Shown here piece after piece: positions 14,941 through 22,871 of a stretch of DNA of 33,055 nucleotides (position 1 is the stretch's first letter; each line of letters starts with the position of its first letter). A program made the position numbers and the translations under genes. The notes under the pieces are model-generated. The model was not told the origin of the DNA, made no database searches, and saw only the letters and a list, made by a program, of their open reading frames with translations. This stretch comes from Phycisphaerales bacterium. Lineage in GTDB: Bacteria; Planctomycetota; Phycisphaerae; Phycisphaerales; UBA1924. The DNA is taken from the NCBI GenBank assembly GCA_026647565.1, contig JAPKGU010000022.1, positions 1 through 33,055 of the forward strand, given 5' to 3'.

Positions 14941-16725
14941 ATGGTCGCGGGCGCCAGCGAGGGCGGGTCGGCAGACTACGACGTGGCCATCATCGGCGGC
15001 GGGCCGGGCGGCTCGACGACGGCGTCGCTGCTGAAGAAGTACATGCCGTCGCTGCGGGTGGCGGTGGTGGAGCGGGAGGTGTTCCCGCGCGAGCACGTGG
15101 GCGAGAGCCAGTTGCCGCTGATCTCGGGGATCCTGAACGAGATGGGCTGCTGGGAGAAAGTGGAGGCGGCGAACTTTCCGATCAAGCTGGGGGCGACGTA
15201 CCGGTGGGGATCGAGCCCGGATCTCTGGGACTTTGAGTTCATCCCGTTCGGTCAGTTCAAGGACGAGCCGCGGCCGGTGCAGCGTTACGGCGGTCAGCGG
15301 ATGTTCACGGCGTTCCAGGTGGAGCGTTCGATCTACGACAAGATCCTGCTGGACCATGCGGGGGAGCTTGGCGCGTCGGTGCTGCAGCCGGTGTCGGTTC
15401 GTGAGGTGTTGCGGACGGGCGATCGTGTGGACGGGCTGAAGCTGAGCGACGGCCGGACGCTGACGGCGCGTCACTACGTGGACGCGTCGGGGCACGTCGG
15501 GATTCTGCGTCGGGCGATGGGTGTGGAGTGCGACTATCCGGGGAACATCAAGAACGTGGCGTTCTGGGACTACTGGGACGATGCGGAGTGGGCGGTGACG
15601 ATCGGCTCCGGGGCGACGCGGGTGTTCGTGCTGTCGATCGGTTGCGGGTGGATCTGGTTCATCCCGATCCGTCCGAGCCGCGTGTCGATCGGGTTCATCT
15701 GTCCGGCGGAGTACTACAGGACGTGCGGGAAGACGCCGGACGAGCTGTACGCGTGGGCGATGAAGCAGGACCCGCTGGTGGTCAAGCACACGCGGAACGC
15801 GACGCGCGAGGGCGAGACGCGATCGACGAAGGACTGGTCGTTCCTGTCGCGTCGGATGGTGGGTGAGAACTGGTTCCTCGTGGGCGAGGCGGCGGGGTTT
15901 GCGGACCCGATCCTTGCGGGCGGGATGATGCTGACGCACGCGGGGGCGCGTGAGCTTTCGTACGTGATCCTCGGGATGGAGCGGGGCGACCACGACGCGG
16001 CGTGGCTGCGCCAGAAGTACGAAGCCCTGCAGATGCGGCGCATCGGCCAGCACATCCGCTTCGCGGACTTCTGGTACGCGGGGAACGGGTGCTTCACGGA
16101 CCTGGAGCACATGACGAGCAGGATCGCCAAGGACGCGGGGATCGAGCTTTCGCCGAAGCAGGCGTTCCAGTGGCTGGCCAACGGGGGTTTCATGGAGGAC
16201 ATCCCGGGGCGAGCGGGGATCGGCGGCCTTGACGTTGCGGGCGCGAAGCAGATGGCGGGGATGTTCCTGGGCGCGGAGGACGCGCAGGCGGCTGTGGGAT
16301 GGCGCGTCAACGAGTTCAACGTCTATCGCCTGAATCTGGCGGGCGCGGTGCGGGAGGAGTTCCCGCTGTTCAGCCAGGGGAAGATCCATCGCGTGCCGTG
16401 CTATCGGCGTCAGCAGTTCACGATGCCGCTGGTCGGCGCGTACACGCTGTGGAGCCGGGTCCTCGAGAAGCACTCGGACATCAACGAGATGTGCCGCGCG
16501 GTGATCCGCCACCTGCAGCACGAGCGAGGGCTCTCGCCGCAGCACGCGAACTTCGAGCTGCAGCAGGCGATCCAGGTGCTGGAGGTGATGATCATCGAGG
16601 GGTGGGTTGTGGGCGAGCTGGACGCCTCGCGTCCGCGTCTTGAGATCAAGTCCAAGAAGGGCGACAACATGATCCACCGGAACCGCGATCTTGCACCGGA
16701 GGCGGGCGGGGCGGGTCTGGCGTGA
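14941..16725 (+). CDS. Flavin-dependent halogenase-like FAD oxidoreductase
   Basis: 594 aa; ATG 14941 follows GGAAGGGG. An N-terminal FAD Rossmann motif (VAIIGGGPGGSTTA, 15-28) is followed by PREHVGES (49-56), typical of class B flavin halogenases. FPIKLGATYRWG has Lys82 where halogenases keep their catalytic lysine (KxGAxxxWG), and GWIWFIP (236-242) is the WxWxIP signature. DASG and GEAAGFADPILAGGMML (FAD ribityl/pyrophosphate region) also fit. Such enzymes use FADH2, oxygen and halide to chlorinate or brominate phenols, pyrroles or indoles, with an outside flavin reductase. The C-terminal ~200 residues were not matched to a known domain. Similar folds include geranylgeranyl reductases, which lack the WxWxIP motif. 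No other natural-product genes are nearby, so the substrate is open. Confidence 0.75.
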   Translation: MVAGASEGGSADYDVAIIGGGPGGSTTASLLKKYMPSLRVAVVEREVFPREHVGESQLPLISGILNEMGCWEKVEAANFPIKLGATYRWGSSPDLWDFEFIPFGQFKDEPRPVQRYGGQRMFTAFQVERSIYDKILLDHAGELGASVLQPVSVREVLRTGDRVDGLKLSDGRTLTARHYVDASGHVGILRRAMGVECDYPGNIKNVAFWDYWDDAEWAVTIGSGATRVFVLSIGCGWIWFIPIRPSRVSIGFICPAEYYRTCGKTPDELYAWAMKQDPLVVKHTRNATREGETRSTKDWSFLSRRMVGENWFLVGEAAGFADPILAGGMMLTHAGARELSYVILGMERGDHDAAWLRQKYEALQMRRIGQHIRFADFWYAGNGCFTDLEHMTSRIAKDAGIELSPKQAFQWLANGGFMEDIPGRAGIGGLDVAGAKQMAGMFLGAEDAQAAVGWRVNEFNVYRLNLAGAVREEFPLFSQGKIHRVPCYRRQQFTMPLVGAYTLWSRVLEKHSDINEMCRAVIRHLQHERGLSPQHANFELQQAIQVLEVMIIEGWVVGELDASRPRLEIKSKKGDNMIHRNRDLAPEAGGAGLA

Positions 16726-16741
16726 TCGGCGGGGCGCTCGA

Positions 16742-18247
16742 TCAGTGTGTGACGAGGATGCGGGCGGCGCGGATCGGGGATTCGCGCGTGGGCAGCCACC
16801 AGCGAGCGAGCGTGTCGCGAACCTCGTCCATCGTGATCGCCTGGTAGGTGTCGATGGCGTCGGCGAGCGACTCGGGCGTGAGTCCGTCGTAGGTCAGCGT
16901 GCCGAGCTTGATCGCCCAGGCATCGGCGGAGAGGTCCTGCTCGGCGAGGATCCGGGCGACGGCGGCCTTGGCCTCGGCCAGCTCGTCGGGGAGAGGGCCG
17001 ACGGTGGCCAGGTCGGTGATGAGGCGTTCGAGGGAGGCGAGGTCTGCGCGGAGGCGGGCCTCCTGATCCGGGGTCGGTGCGGTCGGGCGTGTGCCCTTCG
17101 GGTCGGTGGGCGGGTGATCGTGCGGATGGTCCGGCGCGCGGTCCGTCACGACGATGGCGACCATCGAGGCCGACGATCGCGCCGCCGGATTGGCGGGGTA
17201 TGTGCGAACGCGCGGGGAGGACCTGGGCCGTCCCTCGTTGGCGCGGGCGCCGAACGCGGCCTCTGCGCGGGCATCGAGGATGAACGTTGCGAGCGCGAGC
17301 GCCCGGCGTTCGGTGATGCGATCCCGGTGCGGCCCGAGGAACGCGACGGCGGCGCACCCCGGCGCGCCGGCGCGGTCCGGGCCCGGCTCGCTTCGGAGGA
17401 TGGTGGATTCTCTCAGCGGTGGCGGCGGCGCGTCGCGGAAGTCACGGAGGGTCTCCAGGCCGACGCGTGCCCTGGTCGTCATCGGGCCGAGGGCCTCGGA
17501 GGCCAGCGCGATCGCGTCGGGGGCGGGGGTGCGCGAGGCGATGCCAACCTCGATCGAGCCCTGCATCAGCACGCCGCGGAGCCACTCTTCCGCGGCTTCG
17601 GCCCCGAGGGGTGATTCCAGGCCGGGCAGATCGGCCAGGCCGATCGGGCGCGCGGCGTTCATCGAGGCGGGGAGCGAGAGCGGTCGGAGGGAGTCGATGA
17701 TCAGGCGATCGGGATCGCGCGACGCCTCGTTCGCGACGGCGCGGAGGGTGCCGACGCCCGCGGCGAACGACGCGCGATCGATGCCGGGCTGCTCGATGAG
17801 CACGCGAGCCAAATCGAGTGCGAGCGGGAGGTCCTGCTCGGGCCCGCTGAGCAGGATCTGGAGGCAGTCGGACTGCGCGATCGCGCGGAAGCGCACCTGC
17901 GAGTCGAGGTATCGCCGGATGGTCTCGGCGCGGGAGGGATCGGGGTCTTTGGGGAGCGACCAGGCGCTCGCGGCGGCGATGGCCAGCCCGCGCCGTCCGG
18001 GCGGTTCGAGGATCTCGCCTCCGGAGATCGTCAGCACGATGCTGAAGTTCGGCTCCGCCGCGACAGGGAGGGTCTTGGCGTGGACGCGTGTGCCGTTGGA
18101 GAGCCAGCACGACCACATGCCGATCCGCGGGGCCTGGGAGATCTCCGCGACGGGCGAGGACCCGTCGGACGCGGTGACGGCTGTGGCCGCGCCGGCGCTC
18201 AGAAGGAGCATCACGACGAGGGCGGGGATGGATGAGGCGCGGGTCAT
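16742..18247 (-). CDS. Exported M16 peptidase-like protein lacking the zinc motif
   Basis: 501 aa. ATG 18247 gives a clear Sec signal peptide (SIPALVVMLLLSAGAATAV) and lies 11 nt after a TACCCT box; a longer frame to 18316 would bury the signal. The region after the signal (GTRVHAKTLPVAAEPNFSIVLTISGG...GRRGLAIAAASAW) follows the opening of M16 (insulinase/pitrilysin) domains, and the second half (SIEVGIASRT, TYDGLTPESLADAIDTYQAI, MDEVRDTLARWW) resembles the M16 C-terminal domain. The HxxEH zinc motif, normally in GLAHxLEHM, is missing: the position reads GLAIAAASAW. It would be catalytically inactive, like the non-catalytic partners of M16 heterodimers, but no active partner is encoded nearby. 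It converges on the halogenase-like gene with a 16-bp gap. Family assignment is moderate. Confidence 0.6.
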   Translation of the reverse strand: MTRASSIPALVVMLLLSAGAATAVTASDGSSPVAEISQAPRIGMWSCWLSNGTRVHAKTLPVAAEPNFSIVLTISGGEILEPPGRRGLAIAAASAWSLPKDPDPSRAETIRRYLDSQVRFRAIAQSDCLQILLSGPEQDLPLALDLARVLIEQPGIDRASFAAGVGTLRAVANEASRDPDRLIIDSLRPLSLPASMNAARPIGLADLPGLESPLGAEAAEEWLRGVLMQGSIEVGIASRTPAPDAIALASEALGPMTTRARVGLETLRDFRDAPPPPLRESTILRSEPGPDRAGAPGCAAVAFLGPHRDRITERRALALATFILDARAEAAFGARANEGRPRSSPRVRTYPANPAARSSASMVAIVVTDRAPDHPHDHPPTDPKGTRPTAPTPDQEARLRADLASLERLITDLATVGPLPDELAEAKAAVARILAEQDLSADAWAIKLGTLTYDGLTPESLADAIDTYQAITMDEVRDTLARWWLPTRESPIRAARILVTH

Positions 18248-18258
18248 CGTTTGGAATG

Positions 18259-18264
18259 AGGGTA
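18259..18264 (-). promoter_or_regulatory. -10 box of the M16-like gene
   Basis: TACCCT on the minus strand, 11 nt before the ATG at 18247. With TACACT at 18312 on the other strand it makes a compact divergent promoter region of about 75 bp. Confidence 0.4.
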
Positions 18265-18311
18265 CCGATCCGGAAGGCGCCGGTGGCGACGGGGAAGTTG
18301 CGTCGTGGGCG

Positions 18312-18317
18312 TACACT
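18312..18317 (+). promoter_or_regulatory. -10 box for a leaderless GH43-like gene
   Basis: TACACT, 6 nt before the ATG at 18324, with no Shine-Dalgarno sequence between. No clear -35. Confidence 0.5.
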
Positions 18318-18323
18318 GGCCGA

Positions 18324-19397
18324 ATGACGACAAGCCGCAGCGGGGATATCGGTCAGATCTTCGGGCCCCTGCTCGCGATTGCGGGAGCGGCGGTGCTTGC
18401 GGGGTGCTCGGGGGCGCCGGGCGCGGTCCGGGCCGGGAACCCGGTGATCGCGGGGTGGTACGCGGATCCTGAGGGGGTGGTGTTCGAGGATGAGCCGTCG
18501 GGGCATCGCTACTGGATCTACCCGACGTTCTCCGCTCCGTACGACGATCAGTTGCACTTTGACGCGTTCAGTTCGCCGGACCTTTTGGCGTGGACGAGGC
18601 ACGAGCGGGTCTTGACCAGTGCCGATATCGCTTGGGCGAGGCGGGCGATGTGGGCGCCCGCCGTGATCGAGAAGGGCGGGAGGTACTACTTCTTCTTCGG
18701 GGCCAACGACATCCAGGGCGACCCCAAGGACCAAGCGGAGATCGGCGGCATCGGCGTGGCCGTGGCCGACCGGCCCGAGGGGCCGTATCGCGACCACATC
18801 GGGCGCCCGCTCATCGATCGGTTCCACAACGGCGCCCAGCCGATCGACCAGTTCGTCTTCAGAGATCGCGACGGCGCCCACTACCTGATCTACGGCGGAT
18901 GGCGTCGGTGCAACATCGCGCGACTGAACGAGACGTTCACCGGATTTGTGCCCATGGGCGACGGGCCGGCGGGCGAGACGTTCGTGGAGATCACGCCGCG
19001 CGGGTACGTGGAAGGCCCCTTCATGTTCACGCGCGAGATCGGATCGGGGGACTCGCGTCGGGTGGCGTACTACTTCATGTGGTCTGAGGGCGGATGGACG
19101 GGGCCGGACTACTCGGTCGCGTACGCGATGTCGGACTCGGTGCACGGCCCGTTCGAGCGGATCGGCAAGGTGCTGGAGCAGGACGGGGCGATCGCCACGG
19201 GCGCCGGGCATCACAGCGTGATGCGGGGGCGGGACGAAGACTCGGGGCGCGAGCGTTGGTACATCGTGTACCACCGGCGACCGCTCGGCGAGACGGACCG
19301 GAACGCGCGGGTGGTGTGCATCGATCGGCTGGAGTTCAACGACGACGGCACGATCCGTCCGGTGCGGATGACGTTCGAGGGCGTGGAACGCGAGTGA
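18324..19397 (+). CDS. GH43-like five-bladed propeller glycosidase, lipoprotein
   Basis: 357 aa. The start ATG 18324 gives a lipoprotein signal with lipobox AVLAGC (Cys28). The mature part follows the family 43 glycosidase pattern: NPVIAGWYADPEGVVF with probable catalytic base Asp48, MWAPAVIEKGGRYYFFFGAND (blade 2), QPIDQFVF with the expected pKa-modulating Asp175, and GYVEGPFMF with the expected acid Glu230, then GAGHHSVM near the last blade. Family members are inverting enzymes that release arabinose, xylose or galactose from plant or algal polysaccharides. Anchored to a membrane facing the outside, it would trim oligosaccharides at the cell surface. The specific sugar is not predictable. 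It is divergent from the M16-like gene. Confidence 0.85.
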   Translation: MTTSRSGDIGQIFGPLLAIAGAAVLAGCSGAPGAVRAGNPVIAGWYADPEGVVFEDEPSGHRYWIYPTFSAPYDDQLHFDAFSSPDLLAWTRHERVLTSADIAWARRAMWAPAVIEKGGRYYFFFGANDIQGDPKDQAEIGGIGVAVADRPEGPYRDHIGRPLIDRFHNGAQPIDQFVFRDRDGAHYLIYGGWRRCNIARLNETFTGFVPMGDGPAGETFVEITPRGYVEGPFMFTREIGSGDSRRVAYYFMWSEGGWTGPDYSVAYAMSDSVHGPFERIGKVLEQDGAIATGAGHHSVMRGRDEDSGRERWYIVYHRRPLGETDRNARVVCIDRLEFNDDGTIRPVRMTFEGVERE

Positions 19398-19455
19398 GAT
19401 GGGCGAGGGAGTGAAGAGAGCGGGGTCACCGCCGGAGGAGCGCTGAGTCCGCTTC

Positions 19456-20028
19456 TTATCCGTTGAGTTTGCGGGCGATCTCGGCGACGCGCTTGCCGAT
19501 GTTCTCGACGGCGGCTCGCTGCTTCTCGTCCTTGATGATGCCCTTGTCGTCGAAGGCCTCGTGTGCCTTGATGAGGGCGTACTGATCGGGGATGACGAGG
19601 GTCTGGATGTTGCCGAGGATCGCTCGGAGGTGGACGAGGCCGCGCAGGCCCCCGAGGTTGCCGGGTGAGGAACCCATGAGCCCGGCGACCTTGTAAGCGA
19701 AGCACTCCAAGGGCTTCTCATTGGGGGCGGGGCGCGAGGCCCAGTCGATGGCGTTCTTGAGCGCGGCGGTGACGGAGGAGTTGTACTCGGGGGAGGCGAT
19801 GAGAAGCCCGTGGTGGGACTTCATGAGTTCCTTCAGGCGCTTGGCGCCGTCGGGCGTGCCCTTGGCCTCGAGGTCCTCGTCGAAGACGGGTAGGTTGAAG
19901 TCGGCGAGGCGGATGACGGTGACCTCCGCGCCCGCGGCCTTTGCGCCGTTGGCGGCGTTCTGGACCATCAGGTGGTTGTAGGAACCGGTGCGGAGGGAGC
20001 CGGAGAAGGCCAGGATGCGGGGTGTCAT
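19456..20028 (-). CDS. NAD(P)H-dependent FMN reductase
   Basis: 190 aa flavodoxin-like protein of the FMN_red family, which reduces FMN, quinones, azo compounds or chromate. The phosphate-binding loop SGSLRTGSYN (9-18) holds the FMN phosphate. SPEYNSSVTAALKNAIDW is the family's second signature, contacting the flavin ring, and GSSPGNLGGLRG follows. ATG 20028 has GAGG 5 nt upstream. A free-flavin reductase in the same region as a flavin-dependent halogenase-like gene could be functionally linked (halogenases need FADH2), but the genes are 2.7 kb apart, on opposite strands and separated by other genes, so this is only a possibility. Confidence 0.92.
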   Translation of the reverse strand: MTPRILAFSGSLRTGSYNHLMVQNAANGAKAAGAEVTVIRLADFNLPVFDEDLEAKGTPDGAKRLKELMKSHHGLLIASPEYNSSVTAALKNAIDWASRPAPNEKPLECFAYKVAGLMGSSPGNLGGLRGLVHLRAILGNIQTLVIPDQYALIKAHEAFDDKGIIKDEKQRAAVENIGKRVAEIARKLNG

Positions 20029-20042
20029 GGGGACCTCGAGAG

Positions 20043-20112
20043 AGTGACTGAGTGACGAAGTGACACAGTGACGGAGTCAGAGAAGAAGGGACTCACCACA
20101 GAGACACAGAGA
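20043..20112. repeat. 8-bp tandem repeats: AGTGACNN and CACAGAGA
   Basis: Five units (AGTGACTG, AGTGACGA, AGTGACAC, AGTGACGG, AGTCAGAG) run from 20043 to 20082. Two perfect CACAGAGA units follow at 20097-20112. The array fills the gap between the FMN reductase start and the gatB stop, both minus-strand genes. Confidence 0.75.
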
Positions 20113-20191
20113 GGAGGGAGAGCGATGCGATTTGACAGACACTTTACCGAGCGGAGACACAGGCTGGCGAGCAGCCAGTGGCACGGTCAGG

Positions 20192-21883
20192 TCAATCTTT
20201 GACGCCGATCATGTCGAGGAGTTTCGCGCGGACCTGGGCGGCGTCGGCGGTGCCGCCGGAGAGTTTCATGACGTTGCCGACGAGTCGGCCGACGGCCTGG
20301 AGCTTACCGGATCTGATCTGGTCGACGATGGTGGCGTTCTCGGCGAGGACCTGGGCGCACCATGTGTCCATGGCCGCGTCGTCGCGGACGATGACGAGAT
20401 TCCGCTCGCGTGCGAGGGTTTCTGGGTCGGCGCCGGCGTGTGCGGGATCGCAGAGGAGGCCGAAGAGTTCGTCGAGGGCGTTTGCGCTGATGGCGCCACG
20501 CTCGCGCAACGCGGCGAGGGCGCCGACGGCGGCGGCGGAGATGCCGAGGTCGGCGACGGTCAGACTGGACGATTCCGTGTCGGCGGGGGCGGTCGTCGCC
20601 TGGCTGCCGGCTCGCTCGCTGGCGCGTTCGTTCACGCGCTTGGCGCCGTTCTGGAGGAGGATGTTGGCGACGAGGCGGCCTGCGCGACCGACGGGCACGC
20701 CCGCGCTCGCGGCTCGCTCGATCGCTTCGTCAAAGAACTTGGCGACGGGGCGTTCCTCGACGAGGGCGAGGGCCTCGCGGGCGTCCAGGCCGTGCTTCTC
20801 TCGATATCGCCACAGGCGCGAGATCGGGAGTTCGGGGATGGAGACGCGGATGCGCTCGCGCCAGGCGTTGTCGATCTCGAGGACCGGGAGGTCGGGGTCG
20901 GGGAAGTAGCGGTAGTCGTGGGCGTCTTCCTTGGATCGTTGCAGGAATGTCTCGCTGTGGGCGTCGTTCCAGCCGCGCGTGGACTTGGTGCCGGGTCCGA
21001 ACTCGACGCCGTCCTCGATCCATCGCCGGGGCTGCTCGCGGAGCTCGTGCTCGATCGCGCCCTTGAGTGAACGGAAGGAGTTGAGGTTCTTCACCTCGGT
21101 GATGGGCGTGGTGGCGGTACGCCCGTTCTTCAGGTAGATGATGCAGTTGATGTTGGGCTCGAAGCGCATGTGGCCGTTCTGCATGATGCCCTCGGTGACG
21201 CCGAGGAAGCGGCAGGTCATGCGGAGGAGGCGGGCGAAGGCGACGGCCTGATCGGCGCTGGTGAAGTCGGGCTGGGTGACGATCTCAAGGAGCGGAGCGC
21301 CGGCGCGGTTGAGATCGACGATGGAGTGGTCGATGCGGGTGGCGCGAGCGTCTGCGCCTGCGCTTGGGAGCTCGTGCAGGAGCTTTCCGGCGTCCTCTTC
21401 GAGGTGGGCGCGGATGATGCCGATGCGTGTGAAGCCCTTGAGCGGGTCGGGTTCGCCGCGCTCGTCGCAGTTGGGGATGTCGATCGCGCCGTCGAAGCAC
21501 AGGGGCATGTCGTACTGGCTGATCTGGTATGCCTTGGGGAGGTCGGGATAGAAGTAGGACTTGCGGTCCCACTTGGTGCGTTCGGCGAGCGTGCAGCCGA
21601 GGGCCTGGCCGACCATCATCGACATCTCGACGGCGGCGCGGTTGAGGATGGGGAGCGAGCCGGGGAGGGCGAGGACGACGGGGTCGATGAGGGTGTTGGG
21701 GGATGCTCGCTCGCCGGGGCTGTTTCGGGCGTCGGGATCGCTTCGCCGAGCGGCGGGATTCGCGGCGCGGCTGAAGACCTTGGAGCGGGTCGCGAGCTCG
21801 ACGTGGATCTCCATGCCGAGGACGAGCGTGACACGCTCGATGTCGGCGGGGGTATAGGCGTGGGGGGCGTGGGCGGCGGGCAT
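20192..21883 (-). CDS. gatB: Asp-tRNA(Asn)/Glu-tRNA(Gln) amidotransferase subunit B
   Basis: 563 aa, longer than the usual ~480 because of a Ser/Pro-rich insert near residue 45-60 and an insert in the C-terminal part. GatB binds mischarged Glu-tRNA(Gln) or Asp-tRNA(Asn) and activates the acyl group, while GatA supplies ammonia. Visible family signatures: LVLGMEIHVEL near the start, DRKSYFYPDLPKAYQISQYDMPLC, HLEEDAGKLLHE, DLNRAGAPLLEIVTQPDF and EVKNLNSFRSLKGAIEHE. The tail domain ends GGTADAAQVRAKLLDMIG, the family's C-terminal helix. gatA and gatC are not in the window. The ATG at 21883 lacks a Shine-Dalgarno sequence and has TACCAT 5 nt upstream. Confidence 0.97.
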   Translation of the reverse strand: MPAAHAPHAYTPADIERVTLVLGMEIHVELATRSKVFSRAANPAARRSDPDARNSPGERASPNTLIDPVVLALPGSLPILNRAAVEMSMMVGQALGCTLAERTKWDRKSYFYPDLPKAYQISQYDMPLCFDGAIDIPNCDERGEPDPLKGFTRIGIIRAHLEEDAGKLLHELPSAGADARATRIDHSIVDLNRAGAPLLEIVTQPDFTSADQAVAFARLLRMTCRFLGVTEGIMQNGHMRFEPNINCIIYLKNGRTATTPITEVKNLNSFRSLKGAIEHELREQPRRWIEDGVEFGPGTKSTRGWNDAHSETFLQRSKEDAHDYRYFPDPDLPVLEIDNAWRERIRVSIPELPISRLWRYREKHGLDAREALALVEERPVAKFFDEAIERAASAGVPVGRAGRLVANILLQNGAKRVNERASERAGSQATTAPADTESSSLTVADLGISAAAVGALAALRERGAISANALDELFGLLCDPAHAGADPETLARERNLVIVRDDAAMDTWCAQVLAENATIVDQIRSGKLQAVGRLVGNVMKLSGGTADAAQVRAKLLDMIGVKD

Positions 21884-21888
21884 GGGGG

Positions 21889-21894
21889 ATGGTA
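21889..21894 (-). promoter_or_regulatory. -10 box for leaderless gatB
   Basis: TACCAT on the minus strand, separated from the ATG at 21883 by CCCCC only. The same arrangement occurs before the glycosyltransferase gene at 22805. Confidence 0.55.
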
Positions 21895-21956
21895 GCGAGG
21901 AGGGAAAATGGCAAGTCGCAAGTAGCGGATGGCAACTTCAGAGAAGTCAAGCGACT

Positions 21957-22805
21957 TCAGAGCGACGCGATCGCGCGGGCGACGACGTCGGGGCTGAGCC
22001 AGGACATGTCGGGAGTTGGCTGGGCGGGGGCGAGGATGCGGACGAGGGGACCGATGGGTGACCAGCGGCTGGGATCGGTGGGACCGAAGAGGGCGAGGGT
22101 CGGGAGGCCGAGTTGCGCGGCGAGGTGCGTGGGGCCGGTGTCGAAGCCGATGAAGGCGCGGGCGTCGACGAGTTCGTCCGCGAGTTCGTCGAGGGATGAG
22201 ATGAGAGCCCAGCCGCGTTGGGAGGTTTGTGGGGACCACTTGCACGACGGGATCGCATCGGCCTCGGCCTCGCCCGCGATGAAGAGGAGCTCGCGCGTGA
22301 TGACGAGGCGATCGATCTCACGCCAGGTTTCGAGCGGCCAGCGCTTCGATAACGAGCCTGCACCAATGTGAACCACGAGACGCCCTTCGTGATGGCGCCG
22401 TGGTGTTGCATGCAGATGATCGGGCGCCATGCGGCGCGCGAGGAGGGCGTCGGGGCGTTCGTGGATGAGTTCGATGGTTGCGCCCGGGAACATGGCGCGG
22501 GCGTTGGTTTCCCAGGTGTGCGAGGTCGCGTCGCCCAAGCCGAAGAGGAAGCAGAGGACGCGCGAGCAGTCGATTGCGCGGAAGTCGCGGACGGGATGCG
22601 GCGAGGAGGAGAAGAGGGCGTTGAAGCGGGGTTGTTCGGCGTCGATGGGATCGAGTCCGGGGATGAAGCGTGCCGCGAGACGGGCTTTGGAGCAGTCGGT
22701 GACGAATGAGACGCGGCCGTGTGCGGCGACGAGGGAGCGCAGGATGGGCCAGAGGAGGATGGAGTCGCCGAGGGCGCCGCGGTGGAAGAGCCAAGCGTGC
22801 GGCAT
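21957..22805 (-). CDS. Glycosyltransferase family 9 (heptosyltransferase-like)
   Basis: 282 aa, shorter than typical LPS heptosyltransferases (320-350). GT9 enzymes transfer heptose or related sugars from a nucleotide donor to the lipopolysaccharide core. Recognisable parts: HRGALGDSILLWPILRSL at the N-terminus (family GxLGDxLxxxP), VVHIGAGSLSKRWPLETW (the donor-binding GAGxxxKxWP) and ARAFIGFDTGPTHLAAQLGLPTLALFGPTDPSRW (the D-T/S-GxxHLAAALxxPxVxLFGxTxP signature). The gene is complete and has its own -10 box. Its first ~150 bp, with promoter, are duplicated at 24733-24885, and a toxin/immunity-like cassette lies between the copies. Confidence 0.92.
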   Translation of the reverse strand: MPHAWLFHRGALGDSILLWPILRSLVAAHGRVSFVTDCSKARLAARFIPGLDPIDAEQPRFNALFSSSPHPVRDFRAIDCSRVLCFLFGLGDATSHTWETNARAMFPGATIELIHERPDALLARRMAPDHLHATPRRHHEGRLVVHIGAGSLSKRWPLETWREIDRLVITRELLFIAGEAEADAIPSCKWSPQTSQRGWALISSLDELADELVDARAFIGFDTGPTHLAAQLGLPTLALFGPTDPSRWSPIGPLVRILAPAQPTPDMSWLSPDVVARAIASL

Positions 22806-22818
22806 GGGGGATGGTAAG
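22663..22818 (-). repeat. Direct repeat copy A: promoter and 5' end of the GT9 gene
   Basis: Aligns in the same orientation with 24733-24885. From 22669 to 22818 I count four substitutions and one 3-nt (one codon) gap in about 148 bp. The repeat spans the TANNNT box, the start codon and about 45 codons. Similarity stops abruptly on both sides. Confidence 0.9.
22811..22816 (-). promoter_or_regulatory. -10 box for the leaderless GT9 gene
   Basis: TACCAT on the minus strand, 5 nt (CCCCC) before the ATG at 22805; the duplicate copy has TACCCT at 24878-24883 in the same position. Confidence 0.5.
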
Positions 22819-22871
22819 AGGCGAGGGGTGCTACGGATGGGAAGCGTCGTGATCGCACGGCGGGCGGCGGC

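Noticed and set aside
13753-16677. 974-codon minus-strand open frame
   Set aside because: Antisense to atpG and the halogenase-like gene, both of which have strong family motifs on the plus strand.
19456-20028. FMN reductase as dedicated partner of the halogenase-like enzyme
   Set aside because: Different strand, 2.7 kb away with unrelated genes between; only a general biochemical possibility.
20043-20112. CRISPR-like short repeats
   Set aside because: Units are 8 bp with no spacers, so they are simple tandem repeats.
21895-21956. Repeats of GCAAGT and ACTTCAGAG upstream of gatB
   Set aside because: Too short and irregular to count with the 8-bp arrays.
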